Below, in pieces: positions 16,633 to 25,022 of a stretch of DNA of 64,000 nt. The notes under the pieces are model-generated. The model did not search any database and was not told the DNA's origin. It saw only the letters and a list, made by a program, of their open reading frames with translations. This DNA comes from Brachybacterium halotolerans. Lineage in GTDB: Bacteria > Actinomycetota > Actinomycetes > Actinomycetales > Dermabacteraceae. The stretch is taken from positions 256,975 to 320,974 of the forward strand of contig NZ_JAEDAJ010000001.1 in the NCBI RefSeq assembly GCF_016623465.1, in the 5' to 3' direction. Every line of letters begins with the position of its first letter. Within the stretch, counting starts at the first letter, position 1. Position numbers and translations under genes: made by a program.

Positions 16633-17664
16633 ATGCGTGCACTGGTGCTGCAGGAGAAGGGCCGGATGGGGATCGAGGACGTCCCCTCCCCCGGCGCCCC
16701 GGGGCCCGGGGAGGTCCGGATCGCGATGCACACGGTCGGGATCTGCGCCTCCGACGTCCACTACTGGACCGAAGGCCGCATCGGTCCCTTCGTCGTCGAG
16801 GCGCCGATGATCCTCGGGCACGAGGGCGCGGGCACCGTGGTCGAGATCGGCGAGGGCGTCACCGGCCTGTCCGTCGGCGATCGCGTCGCGATGGAGCCGG
16901 GCGTCCCCGATCCCGCCTCGCGGGCGACCCTCGAGGGCCGCTACAACGTCGACCCGGCCGTGCGCTTCTGGGCGACCCCGCCGATCGACGGCTGCCTCGC
17001 CGAGGAGGTCGTCCACCCCGCCGCCTTCACCTACCGCCTGCCCGACGCCCTGAGCTTCGCCGAGGGCGCGCTCATCGAGCCCTTCGCCGTCGGCATGTTC
17101 GCCGCGACGAAGGCGCAGATCAGCCCCGGGGACGTCGTCGCCGTGATCGGCAGCGGGACGATCGGCATCATGACCGCACTGGCCGCGCGCGCCGGCGGGG
17201 CGAGCCGGGTGTACATCAGCGACGTGCAGAGCGCGAAGCTCGGACTGCTCGACGGACTCACGGGCATCATCCCGGTCGACGCCACCCAGGAAGACCTCGG
17301 CGAGCGGGTGCGCGCGGAGACCTCGGGATGGGGCCCGCAGGTCGTGATCGAGGCCTCGGGCGCCGCTCCCGCGTACAAGGGGCTGTGGACGGTCCCCGCG
17401 CCGGGCGGACGCGTGGTGCTCGTCGGCATGCCCGTCGAGCCCGTGGCCTTCGACGTCGCCACGGCGCAGAGCCGCGGGATCTCCATCGAGACGATCTTCC
17501 GCTACGCCAACATCCATCAGAAGGCCATCGATCTCGCCGCGAGCGATGCCGTGGACCTGGGCCGCTTCGTCACCGAGACGTTCGCGTTCGAGGACTCGGA
17601 GAAGGCCTTCGAGCGCTTCCTCGAGGGTCGGCCGACGGACGTGAAGCTGCAGATCGCCTTCTGA
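16633..17664 (+). CDS. Zinc-dependent NAD(P) alcohol/polyol dehydrogenase (sorbitol/xylitol dehydrogenase-like)
   Basis: 343-residue medium-chain dehydrogenase. ATG 16633 follows GAGGAGGAG by about 7 bases; a TAACCT box lies about 30 bases upstream. Catalytic zinc ligands are visible in GICASDVHYW and LGHEGAG, with the later Glu in ALIEPFAVG. The Rossmann motif is GSGTIGI and an acidic residue (YISDVQ) at the end of the second strand favours NAD. The structural-zinc lobe, normally with four Cys, reads VPDPASRATLEGRYN and has none, as in animal sorbitol dehydrogenase. Likely oxidises a polyol such as xylitol or sorbitol to a ketose. A monocistronic unit; exact substrate unknown. Confidence 0.88.
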   Translation: MRALVLQEKGRMGIEDVPSPGAPGPGEVRIAMHTVGICASDVHYWTEGRIGPFVVEAPMILGHEGAGTVVEIGEGVTGLSVGDRVAMEPGVPDPASRATLEGRYNVDPAVRFWATPPIDGCLAEEVVHPAAFTYRLPDALSFAEGALIEPFAVGMFAATKAQISPGDVVAVIGSGTIGIMTALAARAGGASRVYISDVQSAKLGLLDGLTGIIPVDATQEDLGERVRAETSGWGPQVVIEASGAAPAYKGLWTVPAPGGRVVLVGMPVEPVAFDVATAQSRGISIETIFRYANIHQKAIDLAASDAVDLGRFVTETFAFEDSEKAFERFLEGRPTDVKLQIAF

Positions 17665-17692
17665 CCGGAATCGCTCCCTGACCGGAATCGCT
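17661..17692 (+). repeat. Tandem 15-bp duplication over the dehydrogenase stop codon
   Basis: CTGACCGGAATCGCT occurs at 17661-17675 and again at 17678-17692, a 17-base period. The first copy contains the TGA stop of the dehydrogenase gene. It looks like a short slippage or recombination duplication. Confidence 0.9.
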
Positions 17693-17774
17693 CTGACCAG
17701 CGCTGATCCTTGTGGAGGAACGGCGGTGTGGATGATCGAAGAGGGCGCAGGGAGCGCGGGGCCATGCTTGCCGC

Positions 17775-18440
17775 ATGCTCTATCGACTCGGATTCTGGCT
17801 CGGACCGACACCCTCTGATCCCATCGACGCCTGCGCCGCCCTCAACCAGCACATCTTCGCCGCGGATCATGCCTGGGGCGAGACGGGCACGGCGGTGCCG
17901 CCGGTGCCGCGGATCGCCGCCTTCGTGCAGGAGGCGCTGCGGCGATATCCCCTCGACGAGGGCGACGAGGACCCGGACGTCGACGGCGAGGACGGCGCGC
18001 AGGGCATCCCCATCTGGAAGTACACCGACGTCGAGGCGTGCGCCGCAGGTCAGGCATTCCATGCGAACCTCACCGGACTGGGCGCCGAGATCGCCCGGGA
18101 CGACCTCGCGGAGCTCGCCGCATCGCTCGACATCAACGCCTTCGACCTCGTCCAGCACAGGATCCTCCCCGACCGCCGTCCCGGCGCCGCGCCCGGGGAG
18201 CAGCATCCGCATCCGGACGTGCTGCCCCCGTTCCTCGCCCGGGAGGAGCGCGACGACGTCGCGACGGGCGGACCTCTCAGGATGGGGACCGGAGGAGAGA
18301 CGCGAGACTTCCTCGCCCTCGAGCGCGCCGCCTACTCCCCCGGCGCTCGTGTGTGCGACGGACCCGAGCGCGCGCAGGAGGCGCTCGGGCTGCACGGCGT
18401 CGTGATCCCCCAGCGCGCCGCGGCGCGGCCGCTGTTCTGA
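17775..18440 (+). CDS. Hypothetical protein, 221 aa
   Basis: I do not recognise this protein. It begins MLYRLGFWLGPTPSD, is acidic (stretch LDEGDEDPDVDGEDG near 57-71), has no transmembrane segment or signal peptide, and contains no cysteine cluster or nucleotide-binding motif. The middle (WKYTDVEACAAGQAF; LAELAASLDINAFDL) looks like a small mixed alpha/beta domain. No Shine-Dalgarno precedes the ATG, but CATGCT lies exactly 6 bases upstream, which fits the leaderless pattern seen at other genes here. It stands between the dehydrogenase and a methyltransferase in the same direction with gaps of 110 and 68 bases, so probably its own unit. Confidence 0.6.
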   Translation: MLYRLGFWLGPTPSDPIDACAALNQHIFAADHAWGETGTAVPPVPRIAAFVQEALRRYPLDEGDEDPDVDGEDGAQGIPIWKYTDVEACAAGQAFHANLTGLGAEIARDDLAELAASLDINAFDLVQHRILPDRRPGAAPGEQHPHPDVLPPFLAREERDDVATGGPLRMGTGGETRDFLALERAAYSPGARVCDGPERAQEALGLHGVVIPQRAAARPLF

Positions 18441-18508
18441 ACCGGCAGCTCACCCGACCGTCGTCGAAACGCCTGGACAGCGCGCTCGACGAGTGCTTGC
18501 CTCGCTCC

Positions 18509-19291
18509 ATGGACACGAGCGAACCCGCGGGCACCCACGACCTCACGGGCACCTACGAGGAGACCCGGCGCGCCTGGGACGCCGCCTCCCGCAAGCACGT
18601 GCGCGAGTACGGGAGCCTGCTCGCCGAGGCGCGCACCGCACGCCTGCTTCCGTGTGAGGAGCGTCTGCTCGCAGGACTCGTCGAGCGCGCCGAGGTGATC
18701 CACCCGCAGAGCGGGCACGGCATCGACGATCACGCGCTGCTGCGACTCGGGGCCGCCTCGGTGCTGGGCGTGGACTACTCGCCGACCGCGGTGGCGGCGG
18801 CGCAGCGCCGTGCCGACGAGTTGGGCGCCGCTGCGCAATACATTGTGGCGGAGCTCCCGGACACGGGCCTCGATCCGGCATCCGCCGACCTCGTCTACAC
18901 GGGCAAGGGAGCACTGATCTGGAACGAGGACCTCGACGCCTGGGCGGCGGAGATGCACCGGCTGCTGCGGCCCGGCGGTCGCCTGTTCGTCCACGAGGCG
19001 CACCCGCTCGTGCCGCTGTGGACGTGGGACGCCGACGAGCCTCGCGTGCGGGCGGACCGCGGCTACTTCGCGTCCCGCCACGTCAACGACACCTTCCCCG
19101 CTCGCGGGGCCACCGAGCACCAGCGCACGCTCGCCGGGACCGTGATGGCGATCGTGCGGGCGGGCTTCGTCCTCGAGCAGCTCGAGGAGCATCCCGAGCC
19201 GTTCTGGCGGCCCGACGACGCGGAGCCCGCGGCGGCCTGGGACGGTCGCCTCCCCAACAGCTTCAGCCTGCTCGCGCGCCGCGGGATCTGA
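18509..19291 (+). CDS. Class I SAM-dependent methyltransferase
   Basis: 260 residues from ATG 18509. The Rossmann-like SAM domain is recognisable: a modified motif I (EVIHPQSGHGIDDHALLRLG) leading to the acidic strand end in SVLGVDYSPTAVAAA, then YIVAELPDTG and SADLVYTGKGALIW, and the post-motif RLLRPGGRLFVHEAHPL. The family is widespread in actinobacteria as an uncharacterised small-molecule methyltransferase; the substrate is unknown. The C-terminal region (NSFSLLARR) matches the usual final strand. No clear Shine-Dalgarno. It converges on the SpoU methyltransferase gene with a 24-base gap and no obvious terminator between them. Confidence 0.8.
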   Translation: MDTSEPAGTHDLTGTYEETRRAWDAASRKHVREYGSLLAEARTARLLPCEERLLAGLVERAEVIHPQSGHGIDDHALLRLGAASVLGVDYSPTAVAAAQRRADELGAAAQYIVAELPDTGLDPASADLVYTGKGALIWNEDLDAWAAEMHRLLRPGGRLFVHEAHPLVPLWTWDADEPRVRADRGYFASRHVNDTFPARGATEHQRTLAGTVMAIVRAGFVLEQLEEHPEPFWRPDDAEPAAAWDGRLPNSFSLLARRGI

Positions 19292-19315
19292 GAAGCGGGT
19301 GCCGACCGGACGGAC

Positions 19316-20218
19316 TCAGCCTGCCCGCACCGCCGCCCGTCGCTGCCAGAACACCACGGCGCTCGCGGCGGCGACGTTGAGGGAGTCGACCGCGCCGCTC
19401 ATGGGGATGACCACGTGCTCGTCGACCGCCTTCAGGGTGGACGGCTCGAGGCCGTGGCCCTCGGCGCCGAGGACCAGCGCGACCTTGCGGCCGGCCCCCA
19501 GGTCCACCTCGTCGAGCGCCGTGGCCTGCTCGGTGAGGGCCAGGGCGAGCACGTCGAAGCCGGCGTCGTGCAGCAGGTCCACGCCGTCGTGCGCGGTGTC
19601 CTCGCCCGGAGGATGCGGCGCGTGCGGCCAGGCGCCGAGCCGCGTCCACGGCACCTGGAAGACGGTGCCCATCGAGACGCGGAGGGAGCGGCGGTACAGC
19701 GGGTCAGCGCAGCGCGGGGTGACGAGCACGGCGTCGACGTCGAGCGCGGCGGCCGAGCGGAACATGGCGCCCACGTTCGTGTGGTCCACGATGTTCTCGA
19801 GCACCGCGACCGTGCGCGCCGTGCGCAGCAGGTCGGCGGCGGAGGGCAGGACGGGCCGCTGCATGGCCGCGAGCGCTCCCCGGTGCAGATGGAATCCCGT
19901 GAGCGACTCGAGCAGGGACTCCTCGCCCACGAACACGGGCACCTCGGGGAAGCGCGTGAACAGCGGTGCGAACTGCTCCACCCAGCGGGAGGACATGAGG
20001 AAGGAGCGCGGGACGCAGCCGGCGTCCATCGCCCGCTCGATCACATGGAAGCTCTCCGCCATGAACAGCCCGCGCTCGACCTCCATGCTCGCGCGCAGCC
20101 GCACGTCGGTCATGCGCAGGTAGTCGTCGAGCCGCGGGTCCTCGAGCGTCGTGATCGGGACGATCTGCGGGCCGGGGGCCTCGATGGTCCCGGGGCCCTC
20201 CGGTGCCGGTGCTCCCAT
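19316..20218 (-). CDS. TrmH/SpoU-family RNA 2'-O-methyltransferase
   Basis: 300 residues. The C-terminal SPOUT knot is complete: NVGAMFRSAAAL (motif 1), LVLGAEGHGL (motif 2) and IPMSGAVDSLNVAAASAV (motif 3) with the catalytic Arg/Asn in motifs 1 and 3. The N-terminal part (about 30-120) is a substrate-binding domain of the L30e-like type (ESFHVIERAMDAGCVPRSFL). Such proteins 2'-O-methylate rRNA or tRNA; which RNA cannot be told. Translation starts one base after the ABC ATPase stop, so the two are co-transcribed. Confidence 0.88.
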   Translation of the reverse strand: MGAPAPEGPGTIEAPGPQIVPITTLEDPRLDDYLRMTDVRLRASMEVERGLFMAESFHVIERAMDAGCVPRSFLMSSRWVEQFAPLFTRFPEVPVFVGEESLLESLTGFHLHRGALAAMQRPVLPSAADLLRTARTVAVLENIVDHTNVGAMFRSAAALDVDAVLVTPRCADPLYRRSLRVSMGTVFQVPWTRLGAWPHAPHPPGEDTAHDGVDLLHDAGFDVLALALTEQATALDEVDLGAGRKVALVLGAEGHGLEPSTLKAVDEHVVIPMSGAVDSLNVAAASAVVFWQRRAAVRAG

Positions 20219-20219
20219 C

Positions 20220-21011
20220 TCAGTCCAGCTGCACGGAACGGGCGCTGAAGCGCTCGCCGTGGCGCTCGACCACCAGCGGCAGCCCGAAGGTGCGCGTGAG
20301 GTTCTGCGAGGTGAGGGTCTCGTCGATCGGCCCGGCGGCGACGGCCTTCCCGTCGCGCAGCAGCAGGGCGTGCGTGTACCCCGGCGGGATCTCCTCGACG
20401 TGGTGGGTGACCAGCACGGTCACCGGCGTCGCAGGATCCTTCGCGAGGCGCGCGAGGTTCCGCACGAGCTCCTCGCGGCCGCCCAGGTCCAGCCCCGAGG
20501 CGGGCTCGTCCAGGAGCAGCAGCTCGGGGTCGGTCATGAGGGCGCGCGCGGAGAGCACGCGCTTGCGCTCCCCGGTGGAGAGGGTGCCGAAGGCGCGGCC
20601 CTCGAGATCCAGGACGCCGAAGGCGTCGAGCAGGGTGCGCGCGCGGTCGAGGTCGAGGTCCTCGTACTCCTCGCGCCAGCGGCCGACGACCCCGTAGCCG
20701 GCGGTCACCACCACGTCGAGCACCTTCTCGTGCCCGGGGACGGTGTCGGCGAGCTCCTGGCTCGCGAGGCCGATGAGGGGGCGCAGCTCGAAGACGTCGA
20801 TCCGGCCCAGGCGCTCGGCGAGCAGCTCGACCGTGCCGGACGTGGGGTGCATGCGGGAGGCGAGCAGGCGGATCATCGTCGACTTGCCGGCACCGTTGGG
20901 GCCCAGCACCACCCAGCGCTCGCCCTCCCCGATGCTGACGGTGAGCCCGTCCAGCAGGTTCCTCCCGCCACGGCGGACGACGACATCGGTGAGTGCAGCA
21001 GCCTCGGACAT
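20220..21011 (-). CDS. ABC transporter ATP-binding protein (stand-alone)
   Basis: 263-residue ATPase with all motifs: Walker A GPNGAGKST, Q-loop GLASQE, signature LSTGERKR, Walker B ELLLLDEPASGLD, and the switch His in LVTHHVEEIPPG. The DEPASGLD / HVEEIPPGY pattern is like that of the ModF/YnjD-type stand-alone ATPases. No permease gene is adjacent, so its membrane partner is elsewhere or it acts without one. A TAGGCT box on the minus strand (21019-21024) lies 7 bases before the ATG, with no Shine-Dalgarno, suggesting a leaderless transcript covering this gene and the RNA methyltransferase. Confidence 0.9.
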   Translation of the reverse strand: MSEAAALTDVVVRRGGRNLLDGLTVSIGEGERWVVLGPNGAGKSTMIRLLASRMHPTSGTVELLAERLGRIDVFELRPLIGLASQELADTVPGHEKVLDVVVTAGYGVVGRWREEYEDLDLDRARTLLDAFGVLDLEGRAFGTLSTGERKRVLSARALMTDPELLLLDEPASGLDLGGREELVRNLARLAKDPATPVTVLVTHHVEEIPPGYTHALLLRDGKAVAAGPIDETLTSQNLTRTFGLPLVVERHGERFSARSVQLD

Positions 21012-21018
21012 GGCTCAG

Positions 21019-21024
21019 AGCCTA
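21019..21024 (-). promoter_or_regulatory. -10 element of a probable leaderless promoter (ABC ATPase)
   Basis: TAGGCT on the minus strand, 7 bases before ATG 21011. No ribosome binding site is present. Confidence 0.6.
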
Positions 21025-21205
21025 TCGGCTCCGGCACCGTCTCCCGTGCAGCGACCCGACCCTGCCGTCGGCCCGATCGCCTTCCCGATCTCCGGGGAAG
21101 CCGCTCGCCCCGGCGAGGGGGACGGTAGGGTGCCCGGGGTCGCGGACGCCGTGCGCGGCGCCGATCCCCTCGACCCCTCTCCCCTCGACGCGAAGGAGCG
21201 CCACC

Positions 21206-22600
21206 ATGGCACATCCCGACCCGGCCGCCGACCCGTCGGCCCCGATGCCCCGCCAGGAGTCGTCGACGCCGAAGCGCCGACGGGTCAGCCCGCACTTCCT
21301 CTACATCGCCGTGATCGTCGCGGTGCTCGCGGGCATCGCCTTCGGCCTCATCGCGCCGGACACGGCCGCCTCGTTCAAGATCCTCGGCGACCTCTTCGTC
21401 TCCCTCATCAAGATGATGATCGCGCCGATCATCTTCTGCACGATCGTGCTCGGGATCGGCTCGGTGCGCAGTGCGGCGACGGTCGGCCGCATCGGCGTCC
21501 TCGCCCTCGTCTACTTCCTCGTCATGTCCACGTTCGCCCTTGCGATCGGACTGGTCGTGGGCAATATCCTGCAGCCGGGCCAGGGACTCACGATCCCCAC
21601 CGACGGCGACGTCAGCAAGTATGTGAAGGACGCCGAGGAGGCCGGCGGGCTCGCCGACTTCGTCGCCTCGATCATCCCCGAGACCCTCGCGAGCTCCCTC
21701 ACCGACGGCTCCGTGCTGCAGGCGCTGCTCGTGGCCCTGCTCGTGGGCTTCGGCATCCAGGGCGTGGGCGGACGCACCGCCGAGGTCGCGCTCAAGGCCG
21801 TCGAGATCGCGCGCCGGGTCATCTTCCGCGTGCTGATGATGATCCTCTGGCTCGCCCCGATCGGCGCGTTCGGTGCGATGTCGGCCGTGGTGGGCTCCTC
21901 GGGCGTGGGCGCCGTGTGGGAGCTCGTGAAGCTCATGATCGGCTTCTACATCACGTGCATCATCTTCGTGGTCGGCATCCTCGGCCTGGTGCTGTTCGCC
22001 GTGGCGCGCGTGAACGTGTTCTTGCTGCTGAAGTACCTGGTCCAGGAGTTCATCCTCATCGTCGCCACGAGCTCCTCTGAGTCCGCGCTGCCCACGCTGA
22101 TGGCGAAGATGGAGCACATGGGCGTGAAGAAGTCGACCGTCGGCATCGTGGTGCCCACCGGCTACTCCTTCAACCTCGACGGCACCGCGATCTACCTGAC
22201 CATGGCGTCGATCTTCGTGGCCGACGCCATGAAGATGCCGATGACGATCCCCCAGCAGATAGGCCTGCTGGTGTTCATGATCATCGCCTCGAAGGGCGCC
22301 GCGGGCGTCTCGGGTGCGGGCCTCGCGACGCTCGCGGGAGGCCTCGCGGCGCACCGGGCGGACCTGGTGCCGGGCGTCGCGGTGATCGTGGGCATCGACC
22401 GCTTCATGTCCGAGGCGCGCGCGATCACGAACTTCGCGGGCAACGCGATCGCGACCGTCGTGATCGGCACGCTCACCCGGACGATCGACCGCGAGCGCGT
22501 CACCGAGGTGCTCTCGGGTCGGATCCCCTTCATCTCGGCCGACGAGACCGAGCCGGAGGACGCCCAGCACGTCGTCGCCGACGAGGGCGGGCGCTCGTAG
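21206..22600 (+). CDS. Cation:dicarboxylate symporter (DctA/GltP family)
   Basis: 464-residue membrane transporter. ATG 21206 follows AAGGAG by about 7 bases. Family motifs are present in order: KMMIAPIIFCTIVLGIGSV, the Ser-rich re-entrant loop TSSSESALPTLM, GYSFNLDGTAIYLTMA, the second re-entrant loop SKGAAGVSGAGLATLAGGL, and DRFMSEARAITNFAGNA. These residues bind the carboxylate substrate and sodium or protons. The FNLDGT and Arg-containing SEARAITN motifs favour C4-dicarboxylates over neutral amino acids. No DctB/DctR-type regulator is adjacent. Confidence 0.92.
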   Translation: MAHPDPAADPSAPMPRQESSTPKRRRVSPHFLYIAVIVAVLAGIAFGLIAPDTAASFKILGDLFVSLIKMMIAPIIFCTIVLGIGSVRSAATVGRIGVLALVYFLVMSTFALAIGLVVGNILQPGQGLTIPTDGDVSKYVKDAEEAGGLADFVASIIPETLASSLTDGSVLQALLVALLVGFGIQGVGGRTAEVALKAVEIARRVIFRVLMMILWLAPIGAFGAMSAVVGSSGVGAVWELVKLMIGFYITCIIFVVGILGLVLFAVARVNVFLLLKYLVQEFILIVATSSSESALPTLMAKMEHMGVKKSTVGIVVPTGYSFNLDGTAIYLTMASIFVADAMKMPMTIPQQIGLLVFMIIASKGAAGVSGAGLATLAGGLAAHRADLVPGVAVIVGIDRFMSEARAITNFAGNAIATVVIGTLTRTIDRERVTEVLSGRIPFISADETEPEDAQHVVADEGGRS

Positions 22601-22643
22601 ACTGACCGGGCCCGATCCCGGCCCTGCGAAACAGGAGGCCGCC

Positions 22644-24176
22644 GTGCCCCACCGTCCCGTGTCCCTGCGCGCCCCGAAGGGCTCCGTCGCCGCCTCGGAG
22701 ATCGCGGCCGCGATCGACGCGCTGCTCGCCGAGGCCGCGGCCGACGGCGCGCCGAGCGTCGAGTTCCCCGCCGAGGTGCTCGCGGCCGCCGAGGCGGCAG
22801 CCGGCGCCTGGCGCGAGGGCGCCGACGCCCACGAGGACGCGACCGACGTCCCGTTCGTGACGCTCGACCCGGCGTCCTCGACCGATCTCGACCAGGCCAT
22901 GCACCTCGAGCGCACGGCGGACGGCTATCGGGTGCGGTACGCGATCGCCGACGTGCCCCTGTTCGTCGCCCTGGACTCGGTGCTCGACGCCGAGGCCCGC
23001 CGTCGCGGCGAGACCGTCTACCTCCCCGACCGCAGGATCCCTCTGCATCCGACGACGATCTCCGAGGGCGCCGCCTCGCTGCTGCCCGACCAGGCGGCCC
23101 CCGCGTTCGTATGGGACCTGCGCCTGGACGGCAGCGGCACGGTCACGGGGACGTCGCTGGGCCGGGCGGTCGTCCGCTCGCGCGAGAAGCTCGCCTACGA
23201 CGCCGTGCAGGACGGGATCGACGCCGGGGACGGCCATCCGATGATGCTCCTGCTGCAGGAGATCGGCGCCCTGCGCACCCGGAAGGAGGCCGAGCGCGGC
23301 GGCGCGAGCCTGAACATCCCCGAGCAGGACGTCGAGGCCGACGGGGACCGCGTGCGCCTCGCCTGGCGCAGCATCCTGCCCATCGAGGACGCGAACGCGC
23401 AGATCTCGCTGATGACCGGCATGGCCGCGGCCGATCTCATGATCCGCGGGGGCGCGGGCATCCTGCGCACGATGCCGCCCGCCCCCGAGGAGAACGTCGG
23501 GCGCTTCCGCCGGCAGGCCGCGGCGCTCGGGGTGCCCTGGTCCGAGGACCTCGACTACGGCGCCTTCCTGCGCACCCTCGACTGGCACGATCCCCGCCAT
23601 CTCGCCCTGCTCAACCAGGCCGCATCGCTGTTCCGCGGCGCCGCCTACGCGGCCTTCACCCACGCCGGCGAGCTCCCGGAGGACACCGAGCAGGCGGCGC
23701 TCGGCGCGCCCTATGCCCACGCGACCGCACCCCTGCGCCGGCTCGTCGACCGCTTCGTGCTGCTGACCTGCCTGCACCATGCGCGCGGCGAGGAGGTGCC
23801 GCCCGCGCTCGCGGCGGCGCTCCCCCTGCTCCCCGAGATCATGCAGACCACGGGGTCGGTCGCGGGAAGCCTCGAGCGCCGCGCCCTGGACCTCGTCGAG
23901 CGCACGGCGCTCGCCGGGCTCGTCGGCGAGACCTTCGAGGGGACGATCATCGACCGCCGCGGGGGCGAGAAGACGGACGACGCGAAGAAGGACGACGAGA
24001 AGAAGGGCGGCGGGACGTCCCCGGTCCGCGTCGAGGTGCAGCTGCTGGATCCGCCCGTCACGGCCTGGGTCGAGGCCGACGGCGAGCTCGGCGGTTCTCT
24101 GCGCGTCCGGCTCGAGTCGGTCGACGTGGCGGGAGCCGGCGCGCGGTTCGTGCCCGTCGAGGAGTCCGCGTCATGA
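22644..24176 (+). CDS. RNB-domain ribonuclease (RNase II/R catalytic domain)
   Basis: 510 residues, start GTG 22644 with AGGAGG upstream. The RNB domain begins near 65 with the Asp-rich active-site motif TLDPASSTDLDQAM, and contains VPLFVALDSVLDAEARRRGETVYLPDRRIPLHP and the later RRLVDRFVLL. The cold-shock N-domains and full S1 domain of RNase II/R are missing; a short variable C-terminal segment with a Lys/Asp-rich stretch (TDDAKKDDEKKGGG) replaces S1. This short form is usual in Micrococcales. It overlaps the next gene by ATGA. Function: 3'-5' RNA degradation; specific targets unknown. Confidence 0.9.
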   Translation: MPHRPVSLRAPKGSVAASEIAAAIDALLAEAAADGAPSVEFPAEVLAAAEAAAGAWREGADAHEDATDVPFVTLDPASSTDLDQAMHLERTADGYRVRYAIADVPLFVALDSVLDAEARRRGETVYLPDRRIPLHPTTISEGAASLLPDQAAPAFVWDLRLDGSGTVTGTSLGRAVVRSREKLAYDAVQDGIDAGDGHPMMLLLQEIGALRTRKEAERGGASLNIPEQDVEADGDRVRLAWRSILPIEDANAQISLMTGMAAADLMIRGGAGILRTMPPAPEENVGRFRRQAAALGVPWSEDLDYGAFLRTLDWHDPRHLALLNQAASLFRGAAYAAFTHAGELPEDTEQAALGAPYAHATAPLRRLVDRFVLLTCLHHARGEEVPPALAAALPLLPEIMQTTGSVAGSLERRALDLVERTALAGLVGETFEGTIIDRRGGEKTDDAKKDDEKKGGGTSPVRVEVQLLDPPVTAWVEADGELGGSLRVRLESVDVAGAGARFVPVEESAS

Positions 24177-24979
24177 GCTCCCTGCCCGAGCACGACGAGA
24201 CCGGCGCGCGCCCCGATCCCGACGCCCTCGCCCTGCCGCGCGCCGCGGCGCTCGTGCTGTGGAGCGCCGCCTACCTGCGCGGGGACATCGGCCCCGACGA
24301 CGCCGCGGTGCTCTCCCAGGGCAGCGGGCACCGGCAGACCACCGGGGGCGGCGAGGACCTCTTCGACTGGATGACGTCTCTGCGCCGCCTGCCGCTCGCC
24401 CAGGTCCACCTCGTGCTCCCGGTGGCCGGGCGGATCGCGGGGCTCGTCGGCCCGCCCGAGGCCGTCGCCTCCGCCCTCGAGGCGGAGCAGGCGATCGTGG
24501 TGAGCGCGGCCGGGATGGCCGACCACACGCTCGTGCCGCTCACCGATGCGCTCGGACCGGACGGCACGCGCGGGACCCTCGTCTCCTGGCGGCGGATCCC
24601 CGCGCGCGGGGGCGCCCCGGCACCGGTGCCGAGCGCCGGTGGCGCGCGCGACCAGTTCCTGCGGTCCCTGCAGCGCGCGGCCTCGGGCACGGTCGAGCTC
24701 GACCTGGTGCCCGAGGAGGCGATCGCGCTGCAGGCGCTGCCGGCGACCTGGACCTCCGTGCCCCTGCCGCGGCACGTCGGGCCCGCGGCCGAGCATCTGC
24801 TGACGCTCGCCGCGCGCACCCTGCTGCTGGCCGATCAGGAGCTCGAGACCGGTTCCGTGCTCGCCCGCGGCCTCGGCGAGGAGTCCGAGCGCCGCGAGGT
24901 GCTGCGCGATCTGCGAGACGGGGCGCGCGAGGCGCTCACGGAGACCGTCGGCCTCGTGATCGCCGACGAGCTCGGCTGA
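24173..24979 (+). CDS. Hypothetical protein coupled to the RNB nuclease
   Basis: 268 residues; ATG overlaps the RNB gene stop. I do not recognise the family with certainty. It lacks transmembrane segments. Visible pieces: ALVLWSAAYLRGDIGPDDAA near the start, a Gly-rich turn (QGSGHRQTTGGG), then an alternating strand/helix region with VHLVLPVAGRIAGLVGP and QAIVVSAAGMADHTLVPL, and a helical C-terminus. The tight coupling and the same pairing expected in relatives suggest it assists or modulates the RNB enzyme (inference only). Converges on the glgM gene with a 43-base gap. Confidence 0.65.
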   Translation: MSSLPEHDETGARPDPDALALPRAAALVLWSAAYLRGDIGPDDAAVLSQGSGHRQTTGGGEDLFDWMTSLRRLPLAQVHLVLPVAGRIAGLVGPPEAVASALEAEQAIVVSAAGMADHTLVPLTDALGPDGTRGTLVSWRRIPARGGAPAPVPSAGGARDQFLRSLQRAASGTVELDLVPEEAIALQALPATWTSVPLPRHVGPAAEHLLTLAARTLLLADQELETGSVLARGLGEESERREVLRDLRDGAREALTETVGLVIADELG

Positions 24980-25022
24980 GCCGCCGCCCCACGGAGACGA
25001 CGGGCACGGCCGGGACGGCGGA

